64,000 nt of DNA, taken from assembly GCA_028289465.1 (NCBI GenBank), contig JANQPM010000076.1, forward strand, positions 1 to 64,000. Direction: 5' to 3'. Positions 23,653 through 31,781 of this stretch are shown in pieces. Below the pieces are notes generated by a model, which searched no databases, was not told the DNA's origin, and was given only the letters and a program-made list of their open reading frames with translations. Every line of letters begins with the position of its first letter. Position 1 is the stretch's first letter. This DNA comes from Lysobacterales bacterium. GTDB taxonomy: Bacteria > Pseudomonadota > Gammaproteobacteria > Xanthomonadales > SZUA-36. A program made the position numbers and the translations under genes.

Positions 23653-24543
23653 ATGTCCCGAGAGAGTGCCTCACCGGCTAATGCATTTGTGTTGTTCCGC
23701 ATTCCGTGGTGGGCGAACTGGCTGGCGGCGATCGCGCTTTGGTTCGTTTTCGATGTATGGGGCGAGTCGCTGCAAAACCGGCAGGACTCGATCGATGCCG
23801 CCGCTTTGTTTGTGCTGCCGTTTGTCAGCATTTTCCAGGTATTGCTGCCGGGGTTGCTTTTCTTCGCCGGCGCGATCGGCCTGATTCGGCGGCTGAGAAA
23901 CACGAATATCGCGGTGCCCGCGTGGTTTCAGCCCGATACGGAAGATACGCCGGACAGTGATAATGACGCCGCGGCCGGTGACTGGTCGCAAGAGTTGATT
24001 ACCGATCTGGAACGGCGTGCTTTCAAGAAGCTGTGCATGACCTATTTCCAGATCAAGGGACACCGGATTGCAGAACCGGGCGACAAGGCCGCGGAAGGCA
24101 TCGATTTTTATCTCCATTCAAACGCCGGCGGGCGGACAGAAGATGCCAAACCGCTGGGCATCGTCCAGTGCCGGTCGTGGACACCCAGGAATGCCGGCAT
24201 TAACGTGGTTCGGGAGTTGAACACGGTACGGACAACAGCCAAGGTACCGCTTGCCATTCTGATCGTCGCCGGTGAAGTAACCAGCCAGGCCCGACATCTT
24301 GCCGAGCAGACCGAGGTTAAGATCATCAACGGCCGGAAGCTGTTGTCGCTGCTCAAGCAATTGCCGGCTGGGCAATCCGAAGCCCTGCTTCAGGACGTTA
24401 CCGACGACGACTTCGCCACACCCACCTGCCCCAACTGCGAAATCAAGCTGGTAGAAACAGGCAACCCGCAAACCGGTGAGCCGTTCTGGAGCTGCCCGAA
24501 TTTCGCGAGCTGCGACTACAGATTGCCGCGGTCCAGGAACTAG
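23653..24543 (+). CDS. Membrane-anchored Mrr-type endonuclease-fold protein with zinc ribbon
   Basis: Predicted 296-residue protein. Two membrane segments lie near residues 18-36 and 55-80. A cytoplasmic restriction-endonuclease-like domain follows (about 115-235): LERRAFKKLCMTYFQIKGHR, GDKAAEGIDFYLH and PLGIVQCRSW fit the Mrr pattern with catalytic Asp and Gln-x-Arg. The C-terminus is a topoisomerase-type zinc ribbon with C-P-N-C (PTCPNCEIKL) and CPNFASC. Such membrane-tethered Mrr-like proteins are suspected in DNA uptake control or defence. AAAGGAG gives a strong start. Confidence 0.8.
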   Translation: MSRESASPANAFVLFRIPWWANWLAAIALWFVFDVWGESLQNRQDSIDAAALFVLPFVSIFQVLLPGLLFFAGAIGLIRRLRNTNIAVPAWFQPDTEDTPDSDNDAAAGDWSQELITDLERRAFKKLCMTYFQIKGHRIAEPGDKAAEGIDFYLHSNAGGRTEDAKPLGIVQCRSWTPRNAGINVVRELNTVRTTAKVPLAILIVAGEVTSQARHLAEQTEVKIINGRKLLSLLKQLPAGQSEALLQDVTDDDFATPTCPNCEIKLVETGNPQTGEPFWSCPNFASCDYRLPRSRN

Positions 24544-24623
24544 CAGGCCGAACTAATCCCGGCGCCATTCGTCAAAGTTCACACCAACGGTAACGCTTCG
24601 CGCTTTTTGCACGTCACAACAGT

Positions 24624-25430
24624 ATGAAAAACTCAACTGTCGTCCTGCTGATGATTCTAATCGTCGGCGGGTTTTCGGCCTACTTCTATTTCAATCAGAC
24701 GCGCGAGGCAGCGCAACCGGTGGCAACCCGGCTGCCGTCCCGTATCCCGGCACCGGTCGTTGAGGAGGAGGCCTCACCGCGCCACCCGGTGGAAACGGCG
24801 TCGACTTCCGGAACACCCGATACCATGCTGCCGCCCGAACCGCTGCCGGCGCTGGCGGACAGCGACCCGCTGTTTCGGGACCTGCTGGGCGGGCTGTTCG
24901 GCCCGGCGGTGCTGGACCGGTATTTCCGCTCCGAGCATTTCGCCGACCGCTTTGTCGCAACGGTGGATGCGCTGCCGCGGAACGAGTTGCCGCCAAAGCT
25001 GATTCCGGTGCAGCCGACGGCCGGCGACATGGCAGTGATTGAGCGCGGGCCCGGCTATCTGCTGAGTTCGGAAAACTATGCCCGCTATGCACCGTGGGTT
25101 GAGTTGGCCGAAGGAGTGGATGACGCGGTTTTGCTGGACTACTACCGCCGCTATTACCCGTTGTTTCAGGAAGCCTATCAGCGGCTGGGCCACGCCGATG
25201 CCTATTTCAACGACCGTCTGATTGCGGTCCTCGATCACCTGCTGGCCGTGCCGGAAATCGCCGGCCCGATCGAGCTGGTCAAGCCTGAGGCGTTCTATCT
25301 GTTTGCCGACCCGGCGCTGGAGGGGCTGTCGGCCGGACAGAAGATCATGCTGCGTATCGGCCCGGAGAACGCCGATACGGTCAAGGAAAAACTGCGCGGC
25401 CTGCGCACGGCTCTGGCCGGTCCCGAATAG
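24624..25430 (+). CDS. DUF3014 domain protein, membrane-anchored
   Basis: Predicted 268-residue protein of the DUF3014 family. An N-terminal anchor (residues 5-23, VVLLMILIVGGFSAYFYF) is followed by a Pro/Glu-rich linker and the family domain: PLPALADSDPLFRDLLGGLF, FVATVDALPRNELPPKL, NDRLIAVLDHLLAVPEIAGP and LEGLSAGQKIMLRIGPENA. The domain most likely faces the periplasm. Function is unknown; the family is common in gammaproteobacteria. It is followed by a hairpin terminator. Confidence 0.9.
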   Translation: MKNSTVVLLMILIVGGFSAYFYFNQTREAAQPVATRLPSRIPAPVVEEEASPRHPVETASTSGTPDTMLPPEPLPALADSDPLFRDLLGGLFGPAVLDRYFRSEHFADRFVATVDALPRNELPPKLIPVQPTAGDMAVIERGPGYLLSSENYARYAPWVELAEGVDDAVLLDYYRRYYPLFQEAYQRLGHADAYFNDRLIAVLDHLLAVPEIAGPIELVKPEAFYLFADPALEGLSAGQKIMLRIGPENADTVKEKLRGLRTALAGPE

Positions 25431-25513
25431 GCGCCTCGTACCCGCGGTCTACGCAAAATATAGCAAACGATGATTTGCTTTGTTTGACAGTTTTGGTATA
25501 GGAAAGAAGATCA

Positions 25514-25549
25514 GGGCTGCCCGCCGGTTGCCGACGGGCTGACCCTTTT
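25514..25549 (+). terminator. Hairpin terminator after the DUF3014 gene
   Basis: GCCCG..CGGGC stem with outer GGG/CCC pairs, followed by TTTT. It lies between the convergent DUF3014 and MFS genes. An AT-rich promoter-like pair, TTGCTT-N16-TATAGG, sits just upstream at 25475-25502, so a very short transcript cannot be excluded. Confidence 0.6.
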
Positions 25550-25649
25550 GTCACCCGGTTTCTTCGCACCACCCCTTCCCGAGATACGTTACGGCTATTT
25601 TACCCCGACTCTGGTGAAGCCATGGGGGTTGGCCGGACCGGCGGCGCCA

Positions 25650-26951
25650 TTAGCGGGCCGAATGCGCCGGACTCAGCCGATGCAGCCAAAGGACAGCACT
25701 GAGGCCCAGCAACGCCATCGCCGTCAGCAGCGCAAAGAAATGCTGGTGGCCCGGCAGACCGGGCGATGCGTCCAGCAGACGGCCGGCCAGCGGCGCGAAG
25801 AAAATATCCGGCGTGAAACCAATGACCGAAATCAGACCGACGGCAACGCCGGTCGCGTGGCGCTGCACACGGGTTTCCTCCAGTAGCGCGAAGTAGACGC
25901 CGCGCAACGCAAAAACCGCTCCAAAGGTAACCAGCAGGTTCGCGTAGATCGCCATCGTGGCCGCACCCGGTGACAGCAGCGCCAGCAGACCGTAGCTGAC
26001 CACCAGCAGCAAAAACCATAAAACAATCGTCCGGCTGGCCAGAAGGCGATCGGCCAGAAAACCGGCTGCGATAGCGGCCACCGGGCGCAGGTAGGCCGCC
26101 GTTGCGGTAAACCCGGCCGCTGCGACTTCATTCATGCCGATCACTTCGGTGGCATACAGCGCATAATTATCTAGCCCCTTGTAGCCACAGTACGCGCAGA
26201 CCACGATCACAGCCTGCAACCAGACGGTACGCTGCGTCAGCACGGTGCCGATCCGCTGCCGCAGCAGCGAACGGGAAACCGGGCCGGTCGCATCGGAATC
26301 CGGAATCAACAACCAGACCAGTCCGCCGCCGGCCGCGGTCATCAGCACATAGAAATAGATCACACCCTGAAGCGCTTGTCGGCGGGCCGCCGGACTGATG
26401 TTTTCCGCCGCGTCCGGCAATGCCCGGCTCAACAGCAGCACAGCAACGCTGGCGACCGCTGCCGCGACCAGCCCGCGACCGCCGTCCAGAATGCCGAAAG
26501 CGCGGCCCTGGGCCAGGCGTCCGCCCCATTCGCGGGTCGCCCGGATCATCGCCGCCCAGAACAGCAGAATCGAGGTGATGCCCCAGTATGCGAACAGGCC
26601 GCTCATGCCGCCACGGCCCGGTATCTGAGCCAGGTAGAGGCCACCGGCGGCGGTCGCCAACAGGGAGACCGTCAGCAGTTTCCGGGTGGAAAAACGGTCG
26701 GCGAGCGCGCCGCCTGGAAAATAGGCCAGCATTGCGGTCAGCCCGTACACGGCGAAGATATCGCCGAGGCCGGCATTGGACAGGCCGAATACCTCCAGAA
26801 ACGTCGGCCGGAAATAGCGCGCGACATGGAACGGCAGGCTGAACACGATCTCGCCGGCGAACACCAGGCTGAAAAATGCCAGGTAGCGGTGCCGGCCCGA
26901 CGGAGCCGGCGGTGGTGGAACAGGATGGCTCAATAGCAATACCGGTTGCAC
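25650..26951 (-). CDS. MFS transporter
   Basis: Predicted 433-residue major facilitator superfamily permease with twelve hydrophobic segments. The loop 2-3 signature is seen as YFPGGALADRFSTRKLLTVS, a form of G-x-x-x-D-R-x-G-R-K. The second half repeats with AAGFLADRLLASRTIV. The substrate is unknown. The frame extends well upstream but without membrane-like sequence. GTG 26951 is chosen as a start about 26 residues before the first helix; TTG at 26939 or 26933 are alternatives. None has a strong ribosome site. Confidence 0.85.
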   Translation of the reverse strand: MQPVLLLSHPVPPPPAPSGRHRYLAFFSLVFAGEIVFSLPFHVARYFRPTFLEVFGLSNAGLGDIFAVYGLTAMLAYFPGGALADRFSTRKLLTVSLLATAAGGLYLAQIPGRGGMSGLFAYWGITSILLFWAAMIRATREWGGRLAQGRAFGILDGGRGLVAAAVASVAVLLLSRALPDAAENISPAARRQALQGVIYFYVLMTAAGGGLVWLLIPDSDATGPVSRSLLRQRIGTVLTQRTVWLQAVIVVCAYCGYKGLDNYALYATEVIGMNEVAAAGFTATAAYLRPVAAIAAGFLADRLLASRTIVLWFLLLVVSYGLLALLSPGAATMAIYANLLVTFGAVFALRGVYFALLEETRVQRHATGVAVGLISVIGFTPDIFFAPLAGRLLDASPGLPGHQHFFALLTAMALLGLSAVLWLHRLSPAHSAR

Positions 26952-27078
26952 AGACCGGACCGATTGTACGTGAGTTGGTGCCCCGGCCGGCAATTGCGAT
27001 GGCCATTCGACACATGTTGAGGGTACTATTGGAAGCGCGGTTACCGATAGCCGTCGGTCGTTTATTTTCGGAGAATAC

Positions 27079-27243
27079 GTGAAAATTCTGATTCCAATGG
27101 TACTGATCGCCGGGGCTATGGTATTTATCGTCGTCCGGCGCACTATGCAGATGAAACACCTGGTACGCCATGGCACGGTCGGCCAGGGCAAAGTGATTAA
27201 AACGTTCCGCCGGCAAGAACAGTTCGGCCTGCCGGCGCCATGA
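27079..27243 (+). CDS. 54-residue single-span membrane protein
   Basis: Small gene starting GTG with GGAG five bases upstream. It encodes MKILIPMVLIAGAMVFIVVR as a membrane helix, then a basic cytoplasmic tail (MQMKHLVRHGTVGQGKVIKT) ending FGLPAP. The tail resembles the start of DUF3592-like domains (GTVGQGKVIKT), which suggests a shortened relative. It lies 66 bases before mtfA and divergent from the MFS gene. A second tiny frame (16 codons, from ATG 27239) overlaps its end and may be what remains of the missing domain. Confidence 0.5.
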   Translation: MKILIPMVLIAGAMVFIVVRRTMQMKHLVRHGTVGQGKVIKTFRRQEQFGLPAP

Positions 27244-27309
27244 ACAGAGTCAATCTCAGCCGCGAAGCGCTGAAGCTGCCGCCACTGTGATACGCAAGAA
27301 GGCCCGGCC

Positions 27310-28128
27310 ATGAGTTATCTGTTTGTTTTGGTGCTGGTGGTGCTGATAGCCACGCTGTTCACGCTGGTCCCGCGCTGGCGGCGGCAACAGGCCGTCGGCA
27401 CGCCGTTTCCGGCCGACTATGCCGCTATCTTAGCGCACAATATTCCGGTCTACCGCATGCTGCCGGATGCGTTGAAAACGCAATTGCACCGGCGCGTCCT
27501 GCAATTTCTGCATGAGAAAGATTTTTACGGCTGCGGCGGGCTGGTGATTACCGATCTTATTCGGCTGACTATCGCCGGCGAAGCCTGCCTGTTGATTTTG
27601 AACCGGCAGACCGGCGTTTACCCGGCGCTGCGCTCCATTCTGGTCTATCCGACGGCCTTTGTCGCAACGCGCGAGGAAGTCGGGCACGGCGGCGTGGTCA
27701 CTCAGCGCGATGCCGGTCTGTTGGGCGAATCCTGGAGCACCGGCAAAGTGATACTGGCCTGGGACAACGTACAGCAGGGGGTGCGCAATTTTTCCGATGG
27801 CCGCAACGTGGTGCTGCACGAGTTTGCCCATCAACTGGACAGCGAATCCGGCGACACCAACGGCGCGCCGATTCTGGACGGCCACGCCAGCTACCGAAGC
27901 TGGGCCCAGGTGCTGTCTGAGGAATACAACGACCTGCGCAAAGACGCCCATCGGCAGCGGCAGTCGCTACTGGATCATTACGGTGCAACCAATCCGGCCG
28001 AGTTTTTTGCAGTAGCCACCGAGACCTTCTTTGAGCAGCCGCGGAAAATGGCGGAACACCACCCGGAACTGTTCGAGGAATTGCAGCGCTTCTACCGGGT
28101 CAATCCCGCCGCGTGGCAGCCGGGCTGA
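27310..28128 (+). CDS. mtfA: MtfA-family zinc metallopeptidase
   Basis: Predicted 272-residue M90-family peptidase. In E. coli MtfA binds the glucose repressor Mlc and has aminopeptidase activity. The zinc site is complete: HEFAHQLD (His170, Glu171, His174) and EFFAVATETFFEQP (about 231-244) with the distal Glu. Unlike E. coli MtfA, this form has an N-terminal membrane anchor (residues 3-20, YLFVLVLVVLIATLFTLV). The ATG at 27310 is well placed after AAGAAGG. No Mlc homologue is in the window. Confidence 0.92.
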   Translation: MSYLFVLVLVVLIATLFTLVPRWRRQQAVGTPFPADYAAILAHNIPVYRMLPDALKTQLHRRVLQFLHEKDFYGCGGLVITDLIRLTIAGEACLLILNRQTGVYPALRSILVYPTAFVATREEVGHGGVVTQRDAGLLGESWSTGKVILAWDNVQQGVRNFSDGRNVVLHEFAHQLDSESGDTNGAPILDGHASYRSWAQVLSEEYNDLRKDAHRQRQSLLDHYGATNPAEFFAVATETFFEQPRKMAEHHPELFEELQRFYRVNPAAWQPG

Positions 28129-28200
28129 ACGGAACGGCAGGCTTTTTCGTTCGTTCGTTTCGATTCAGCCGGCCGGCACGAAACCACCCTGCCCGGGTTC

Positions 28201-28290
28201 TGTAGGAGCGCCTTTAGGCGCGATCAGCGTTTATCGTTATCCGAAGCTTTCATCATGCGGTAGGTATTCGCGCCTAAAGACGCTCCTACA
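28201..28290. repeat. 90-bp palindromic REP-pair element (copy 1)
   Basis: Two inverted TGTAGGAGCGCCTTTAGGCG ends enclose a conserved centre (CGATCAGCGTTTATCGTTAT and following). Copies at 29340-29429 and, in reverse orientation, 44650-44739 are also exactly 90 bp and differ at only a few bases each. It lies between convergent mtfA and the sulfurtransferase gene and could form a long stem. No transposase is in the window. Confidence 0.85.
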
Positions 28291-28328
28291 GTATTGGCGG
28301 AAGCTGTCGCAGACAGTTCAGTGATCGG

Positions 28329-29156
28329 TCAGGCGCGCCTGGCCGGTGGCAGATGGGCGCACCAGTCGCTCCAGCTTCCGGCATAGAGCCTGGCGTTATC
28401 CCGTCCGGCCAGGGCCATGGACAGCAGGTTGACGCAGGCGGTAACGCCGGAGCCGCAATAAAAAACCACTTCCTGGTCTTTTGGCAGCCGCTCCCAGCGT
28501 TCCGCTTGCCTCATTACCGACAAAGCATAGCCCTGCTCGTCGGTGGTCTCCTGCCACGGATAATTCATTGCGCCCGGAATATGGCCGGCTACCGGGTCGA
28601 TAGGCTCCTGCTCGCCGAGATAACGACTGCGTTCGCGACAGTCGACCAGGTAAGCGGAGCGGCTCATCACCATATCCAGCACTTCGCCATATTGCGCCAC
28701 GCGTTCGGTGTGCAGTTCGGCTACGAAGGTACCCGGCTGCACATACGGCGCTTCGGTCTCGATCGTGTACCCGCCCTGCTGCCATGCACGGTAACCGCCG
28801 TCCAGCACCCGCACGTCGGGATGGCCATAGGCGCGCAGCAACCACCATGCACGGGCGGCATACGCAAACCGCGAATCGTCGTAGCAAACCACTGGCTTTT
28901 CCGCGGTGACGCCGGCCGTACGCAGGGTTTCAATAAACTTCACCGGCGCCGGCAGCGGGTGGCGGCCACCGGTATCGCCTGTCGGCCCGGACAAATCCTG
29001 CTCCAGGTCCATATAGACCGCACCCGGAATATGGCCGAGCTGATGCTGGCGGCGGCCGAACATCGGATCCGTCAGATCGAAGCGACAATCGAGCACCGTG
29101 ACCTGACCTCCTACCAGGGATGCAAGCTCCGGTGCTGTGATGAGATGTTCTGACAT
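28329..29156 (-). CDS. sseA: 3-mercaptopyruvate/thiosulfate sulfurtransferase
   Basis: Predicted 275-residue tandem-rhodanese protein. The N-terminal inactive domain shows VLDCRFDLTD and HIPGAVYMDLEQD; the C-terminal domain has the active-site loop YCGSGVTAC with Cys234. The CGSG[VI]T loop favours 3-mercaptopyruvate sulfurtransferase over thiosulfate rhodanese. It transfers sulfur from 3-mercaptopyruvate to thiophilic acceptors in the cytoplasm. The ATG at 29156 begins right before the rhodanese fold; the longer frame adds 25 non-family residues. Monocistronic, flanked by repeats. Confidence 0.92.
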   Translation of the reverse strand: MSEHLITAPELASLVGGQVTVLDCRFDLTDPMFGRRQHQLGHIPGAVYMDLEQDLSGPTGDTGGRHPLPAPVKFIETLRTAGVTAEKPVVCYDDSRFAYAARAWWLLRAYGHPDVRVLDGGYRAWQQGGYTIETEAPYVQPGTFVAELHTERVAQYGEVLDMVMSRSAYLVDCRERSRYLGEQEPIDPVAGHIPGAMNYPWQETTDEQGYALSVMRQAERWERLPKDQEVVFYCGSGVTACVNLLSMALAGRDNARLYAGSWSDWCAHLPPARRA

Positions 29157-29251
29157 TTTTCGTTCTGCTGCCCTGTTCTGTGAGTGTACATCCAGATCGG
29201 GGCTTTCGCGCACCGTCTGACCAAGCGGCACTTCCGCTTATCGGTAGACCG

Positions 29252-29603
29252 GGGAGCCACAGGCGACCGGCCGAAGCGGGCACCGCGAAGCACGGCTTCT
29301 TGCACGTTGCGCAAACCGCCCTTTGAGAATCCCAATATCTGCAGGAGCGCCTTTAGGCGCGATCAGCGTTTATGGTTATCCGAAGCCTTCATCCTGCGGC
29401 AGGTATTCGCGCCTAAAGGCGCTCCTACACAGGGGCGTACTGGCTGCGTCAGAAGGCTTCTTCGCTTCAGCGAAACCCCAGTGTAGGTGACTTAGTCGGC
29501 AGTTTTGCCAGCGGCAAAGAAGCCGGCCAACAGGCACCGTAAAGCATGCCTGACTCCACCTGCACGCGCTTAACGGCTACGAAAGACGCGGGCGCGAGAC
29601 TCC
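29252..29603 (+). repeat. Composite dispersed repeat, full copy 1
   Basis: Order of parts: A (29252-29336, GGAGCCACAGGCGACC.. to GAGAATCCCAAT), the 90-bp palindromic unit (29340-29429), C hairpin (29448-29483, GTCAGAAGGCTTCTTCGC..), and a tail ending GGGCGCGAGACTCC. The copy at 44563-44923 has the same order. This fills most of the 499-base gap before the Popeye-like gene; no gene is seen in that gap. Confidence 0.75.
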
Positions 29604-29655
29604 TGATTTGAGGGTAGGATTAGGGAGCCACAGTAGATCGGCTTGAGGCTTAGCT

Positions 29656-30375
29656 ATGGATCAGACCATTCATCAACTGAATCAATACCTTGGCGGGCAA
29701 GGCGCATCCGCGTTATTTATCGTGTTCAGTTTTGCGCTGAATGTCGCGGCCTATCTGCTGCGCGACATCCTGAAGCTTCGCGTGCTGGCCGTGCTTTCCA
29801 GCCTGTGCATGATTACCGCCGCGTTCGTTGCGCCCAGCGACTATCTATCCGTATCGGCATTTACCCACGGCGTTCTGGCCAGCATCAACGTGGTGCAGTC
29901 GGCCATTCTGGTGCGCGAACGGATGGACCGTACCTTTACCGGCGAAGAGCGGCGGCTGAAGGACAGCGTGTTTGCCGCGCTGGACGATTTCCAGGTAAAA
30001 AAACTGTTCGACTACGCCGAATGGGTGAACTACGAGCCGGGCAGCGTGTTGACCGATCAGGACCACGAACCGATCAGCCTGTGGCTGACCGCCGAAGGCA
30101 GCGCCGAAGTCGAAGTCGACGGTGCGGTGGTCGCGGGTATCGGTGATGGGGAATTCATCGGCGAGATGTCGTTTCTGGAGAATACGGCCGCCGGCGCAAC
30201 GGTGATTGTGAAAACGCCCAGCCGTTATCTGATGTGGCGCCGACCGCGACTCAAGCGCATCTGTGAAAAGGATTCCGAAATCCGCGACATCATTTTCTCC
30301 GCCATCGGCGCGGACATGGCACGCAAAATCAATCGACTGAATCGCAATGTCTGGCTGAACGAGGCGCGTAGCTGA
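29656..30375 (+). CDS. Popeye-like membrane protein with cNMP-binding domain
   Basis: Predicted 239-residue protein with three N-terminal membrane segments (about residues 17-98) and a cytoplasmic cyclic-nucleotide-binding-type domain (about 108-220). The domain shows PGSVLTDQDHEPISLWLTAE and GEFIGEMSFLENTAAGATVI, the phosphate-binding cassette pattern although lacking the canonical Arg of cAMP-binding CRP proteins (here AAGATV). The architecture is that of Popeye (POPDC) proteins. Ligand and role are unknown; a membrane-bound second-messenger sensor is a fair inference. It sits alone between a composite repeat and the convergent DUF1329 gene. Confidence 0.8.
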   Translation: MDQTIHQLNQYLGGQGASALFIVFSFALNVAAYLLRDILKLRVLAVLSSLCMITAAFVAPSDYLSVSAFTHGVLASINVVQSAILVRERMDRTFTGEERRLKDSVFAALDDFQVKKLFDYAEWVNYEPGSVLTDQDHEPISLWLTAEGSAEVEVDGAVVAGIGDGEFIGEMSFLENTAAGATVIVKTPSRYLMWRRPRLKRICEKDSEIRDIIFSAIGADMARKINRLNRNVWLNEARS

Positions 30376-30379
30376 CCGG

Positions 30380-31777
30380 TCAGCGGCTGCGCAAGGCCTG
30401 CGGGCGGAAATTGGCCGGTGACAACTGCCGGTCGAAACCGGCCACCTGATCCTGGTTGTCCAGGCCGTAGGCCGCATAACGCCGGGCTACGAGATCGTGG
30501 TGTACTTCGATCGTGCTCCAGAAGGTCGGCACTTCGTAGTAGTTGATCGCATGCGCCTCGGAAAAGCGCCAGATCTGGTCTGCGGCATCGTAGTGATCGA
30601 TCAGCACGACCTGATAACTGTCCTCGTCCAGGTAGTAGGTCCGCCGCGGGTGGATATGGCGCGTACCGTCCTTCAGCGTGGCCTCGACCACCCAGACCCG
30701 GTGCCGCTCGTAACGCATATGCTTCGGGTTCAGGTGGCCGGCCTGCACCAGTTCGTCGTAGGTCAGTTGGTCGCTGTGTGCGCGGTAGGCGTTATACGGC
30801 ACCAGCAGTTCGCGGCGGCCGGCCAGACGCCAGTCGAACCGGTCGGTTGCCCCGTTGAACATATCCAGCATATCGCTGACAGCCAGGCCGTCGGTGGCCG
30901 TGGACGAGTGATCGTAGGCAACATTGGGCGCGCGCAATACACGCCGGCGGCCGGGGTTGTACGTCCAGGCCTGGCGCGGTTGCAGGGCCTGGTTCAGGCT
31001 TTCGTGAACCAGCAGCCGGGTACCGGCCAGACGCGCCGGTGACAAAATTTCCTGACGCAGGTAAAGCAGGATGTTGTCAATCGATTCGAGCGTCGCGCCG
31101 GGTTGGAAATAGCGTCCGAGCGTCTCCGTGCGGACCCGGATCAGGGTATACGCACCGCCGGCGGTCGGCGCGACCAGGTTGCGCTGCCGAACGCTGCCGG
31201 TGCCTTTGTATTTCAGCTTGTGGTTCCAGATCAGTTCCAGCGCGTTTTCCGGAAACGGGAATGGGAAACCCTCGGCCACTCCGGCAACGCCTTCGCCTTG
31301 CTCGGTCAGCCGGCCGGTCCGGCCGTTCTCCGCGGTCATTCGGTAGATGCGCTCTGGAAAAGCGGCGCTGCGCCGGCTCGGATAGACCGTCAGGTAGTAG
31401 CTGTCCGGATAGCGCGCGAGCATGGCCTGCTGGCCCGGGCTCAACCATGCGCGATAGCCGGCCATATTGGCTGCAGTGACCTGATACAGCGGCGCGTCCG
31501 CCGCGAACGGATCCGAATGCCGGTCGCCGGCCAGGTAGCCCGCCGGTGGTTCGGCGATGCCACCGGTCCACGGCGGTATGCTGCCATCGGCATTGCCGGC
31601 ACGCTCGGCACCGACCGGCGTCAGCTCCTGCCCGAGCCGTTCGAGCTGGTCGGGTTTCGGGCCCGCAGCCAGCGACGATGCGAGCAGCAAGCCCGGCCAC
31701 AGCACACTGATGCGGCAACGCTGCGTGGAAACCCGCCCAACCTTCTTCGATTTAACATTCATCGAATTAGGGCTCAT
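30380..31777 (-). CDS. DUF1329 exported protein
   Basis: Predicted 465-residue protein of the DUF1329 family. Residues about 20-38 (RISVLWPGLLLASSLAAG) form a signal peptide after a basic start. Family hallmarks follow: LGQELTPVGAERAGNADGSI, PPWTGGI, and YDHSSTATDGLAVSDMLDMF. These periplasmic proteins are often near outer-membrane DUF1302 proteins and RND exporters in lipid or steroid degraders, none of which is present here. It lies four bases after recQ and probably shares its transcript. ATG 31762 is an alternative start. Confidence 0.88.
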   Translation of the reverse strand: MSPNSMNVKSKKVGRVSTQRCRISVLWPGLLLASSLAAGPKPDQLERLGQELTPVGAERAGNADGSIPPWTGGIAEPPAGYLAGDRHSDPFAADAPLYQVTAANMAGYRAWLSPGQQAMLARYPDSYYLTVYPSRRSAAFPERIYRMTAENGRTGRLTEQGEGVAGVAEGFPFPFPENALELIWNHKLKYKGTGSVRQRNLVAPTAGGAYTLIRVRTETLGRYFQPGATLESIDNILLYLRQEILSPARLAGTRLLVHESLNQALQPRQAWTYNPGRRRVLRAPNVAYDHSSTATDGLAVSDMLDMFNGATDRFDWRLAGRRELLVPYNAYRAHSDQLTYDELVQAGHLNPKHMRYERHRVWVVEATLKDGTRHIHPRRTYYLDEDSYQVVLIDHYDAADQIWRFSEAHAINYYEVPTFWSTIEVHHDLVARRYAAYGLDNQDQVAGFDRQLSPANFRPQALRSR

Positions 31778-31781
31778 TGAT

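Noticed and set aside
25475-25549. Small regulatory RNA
   Set aside because: The promoter-like pair is weak and the product would be little more than the terminator hairpin of the DUF3014 gene.
28201-28290. CRISPR-like repeat
   Set aside because: The units are palindromic and dispersed far apart, not tandem with spacers, and no cas gene is present.
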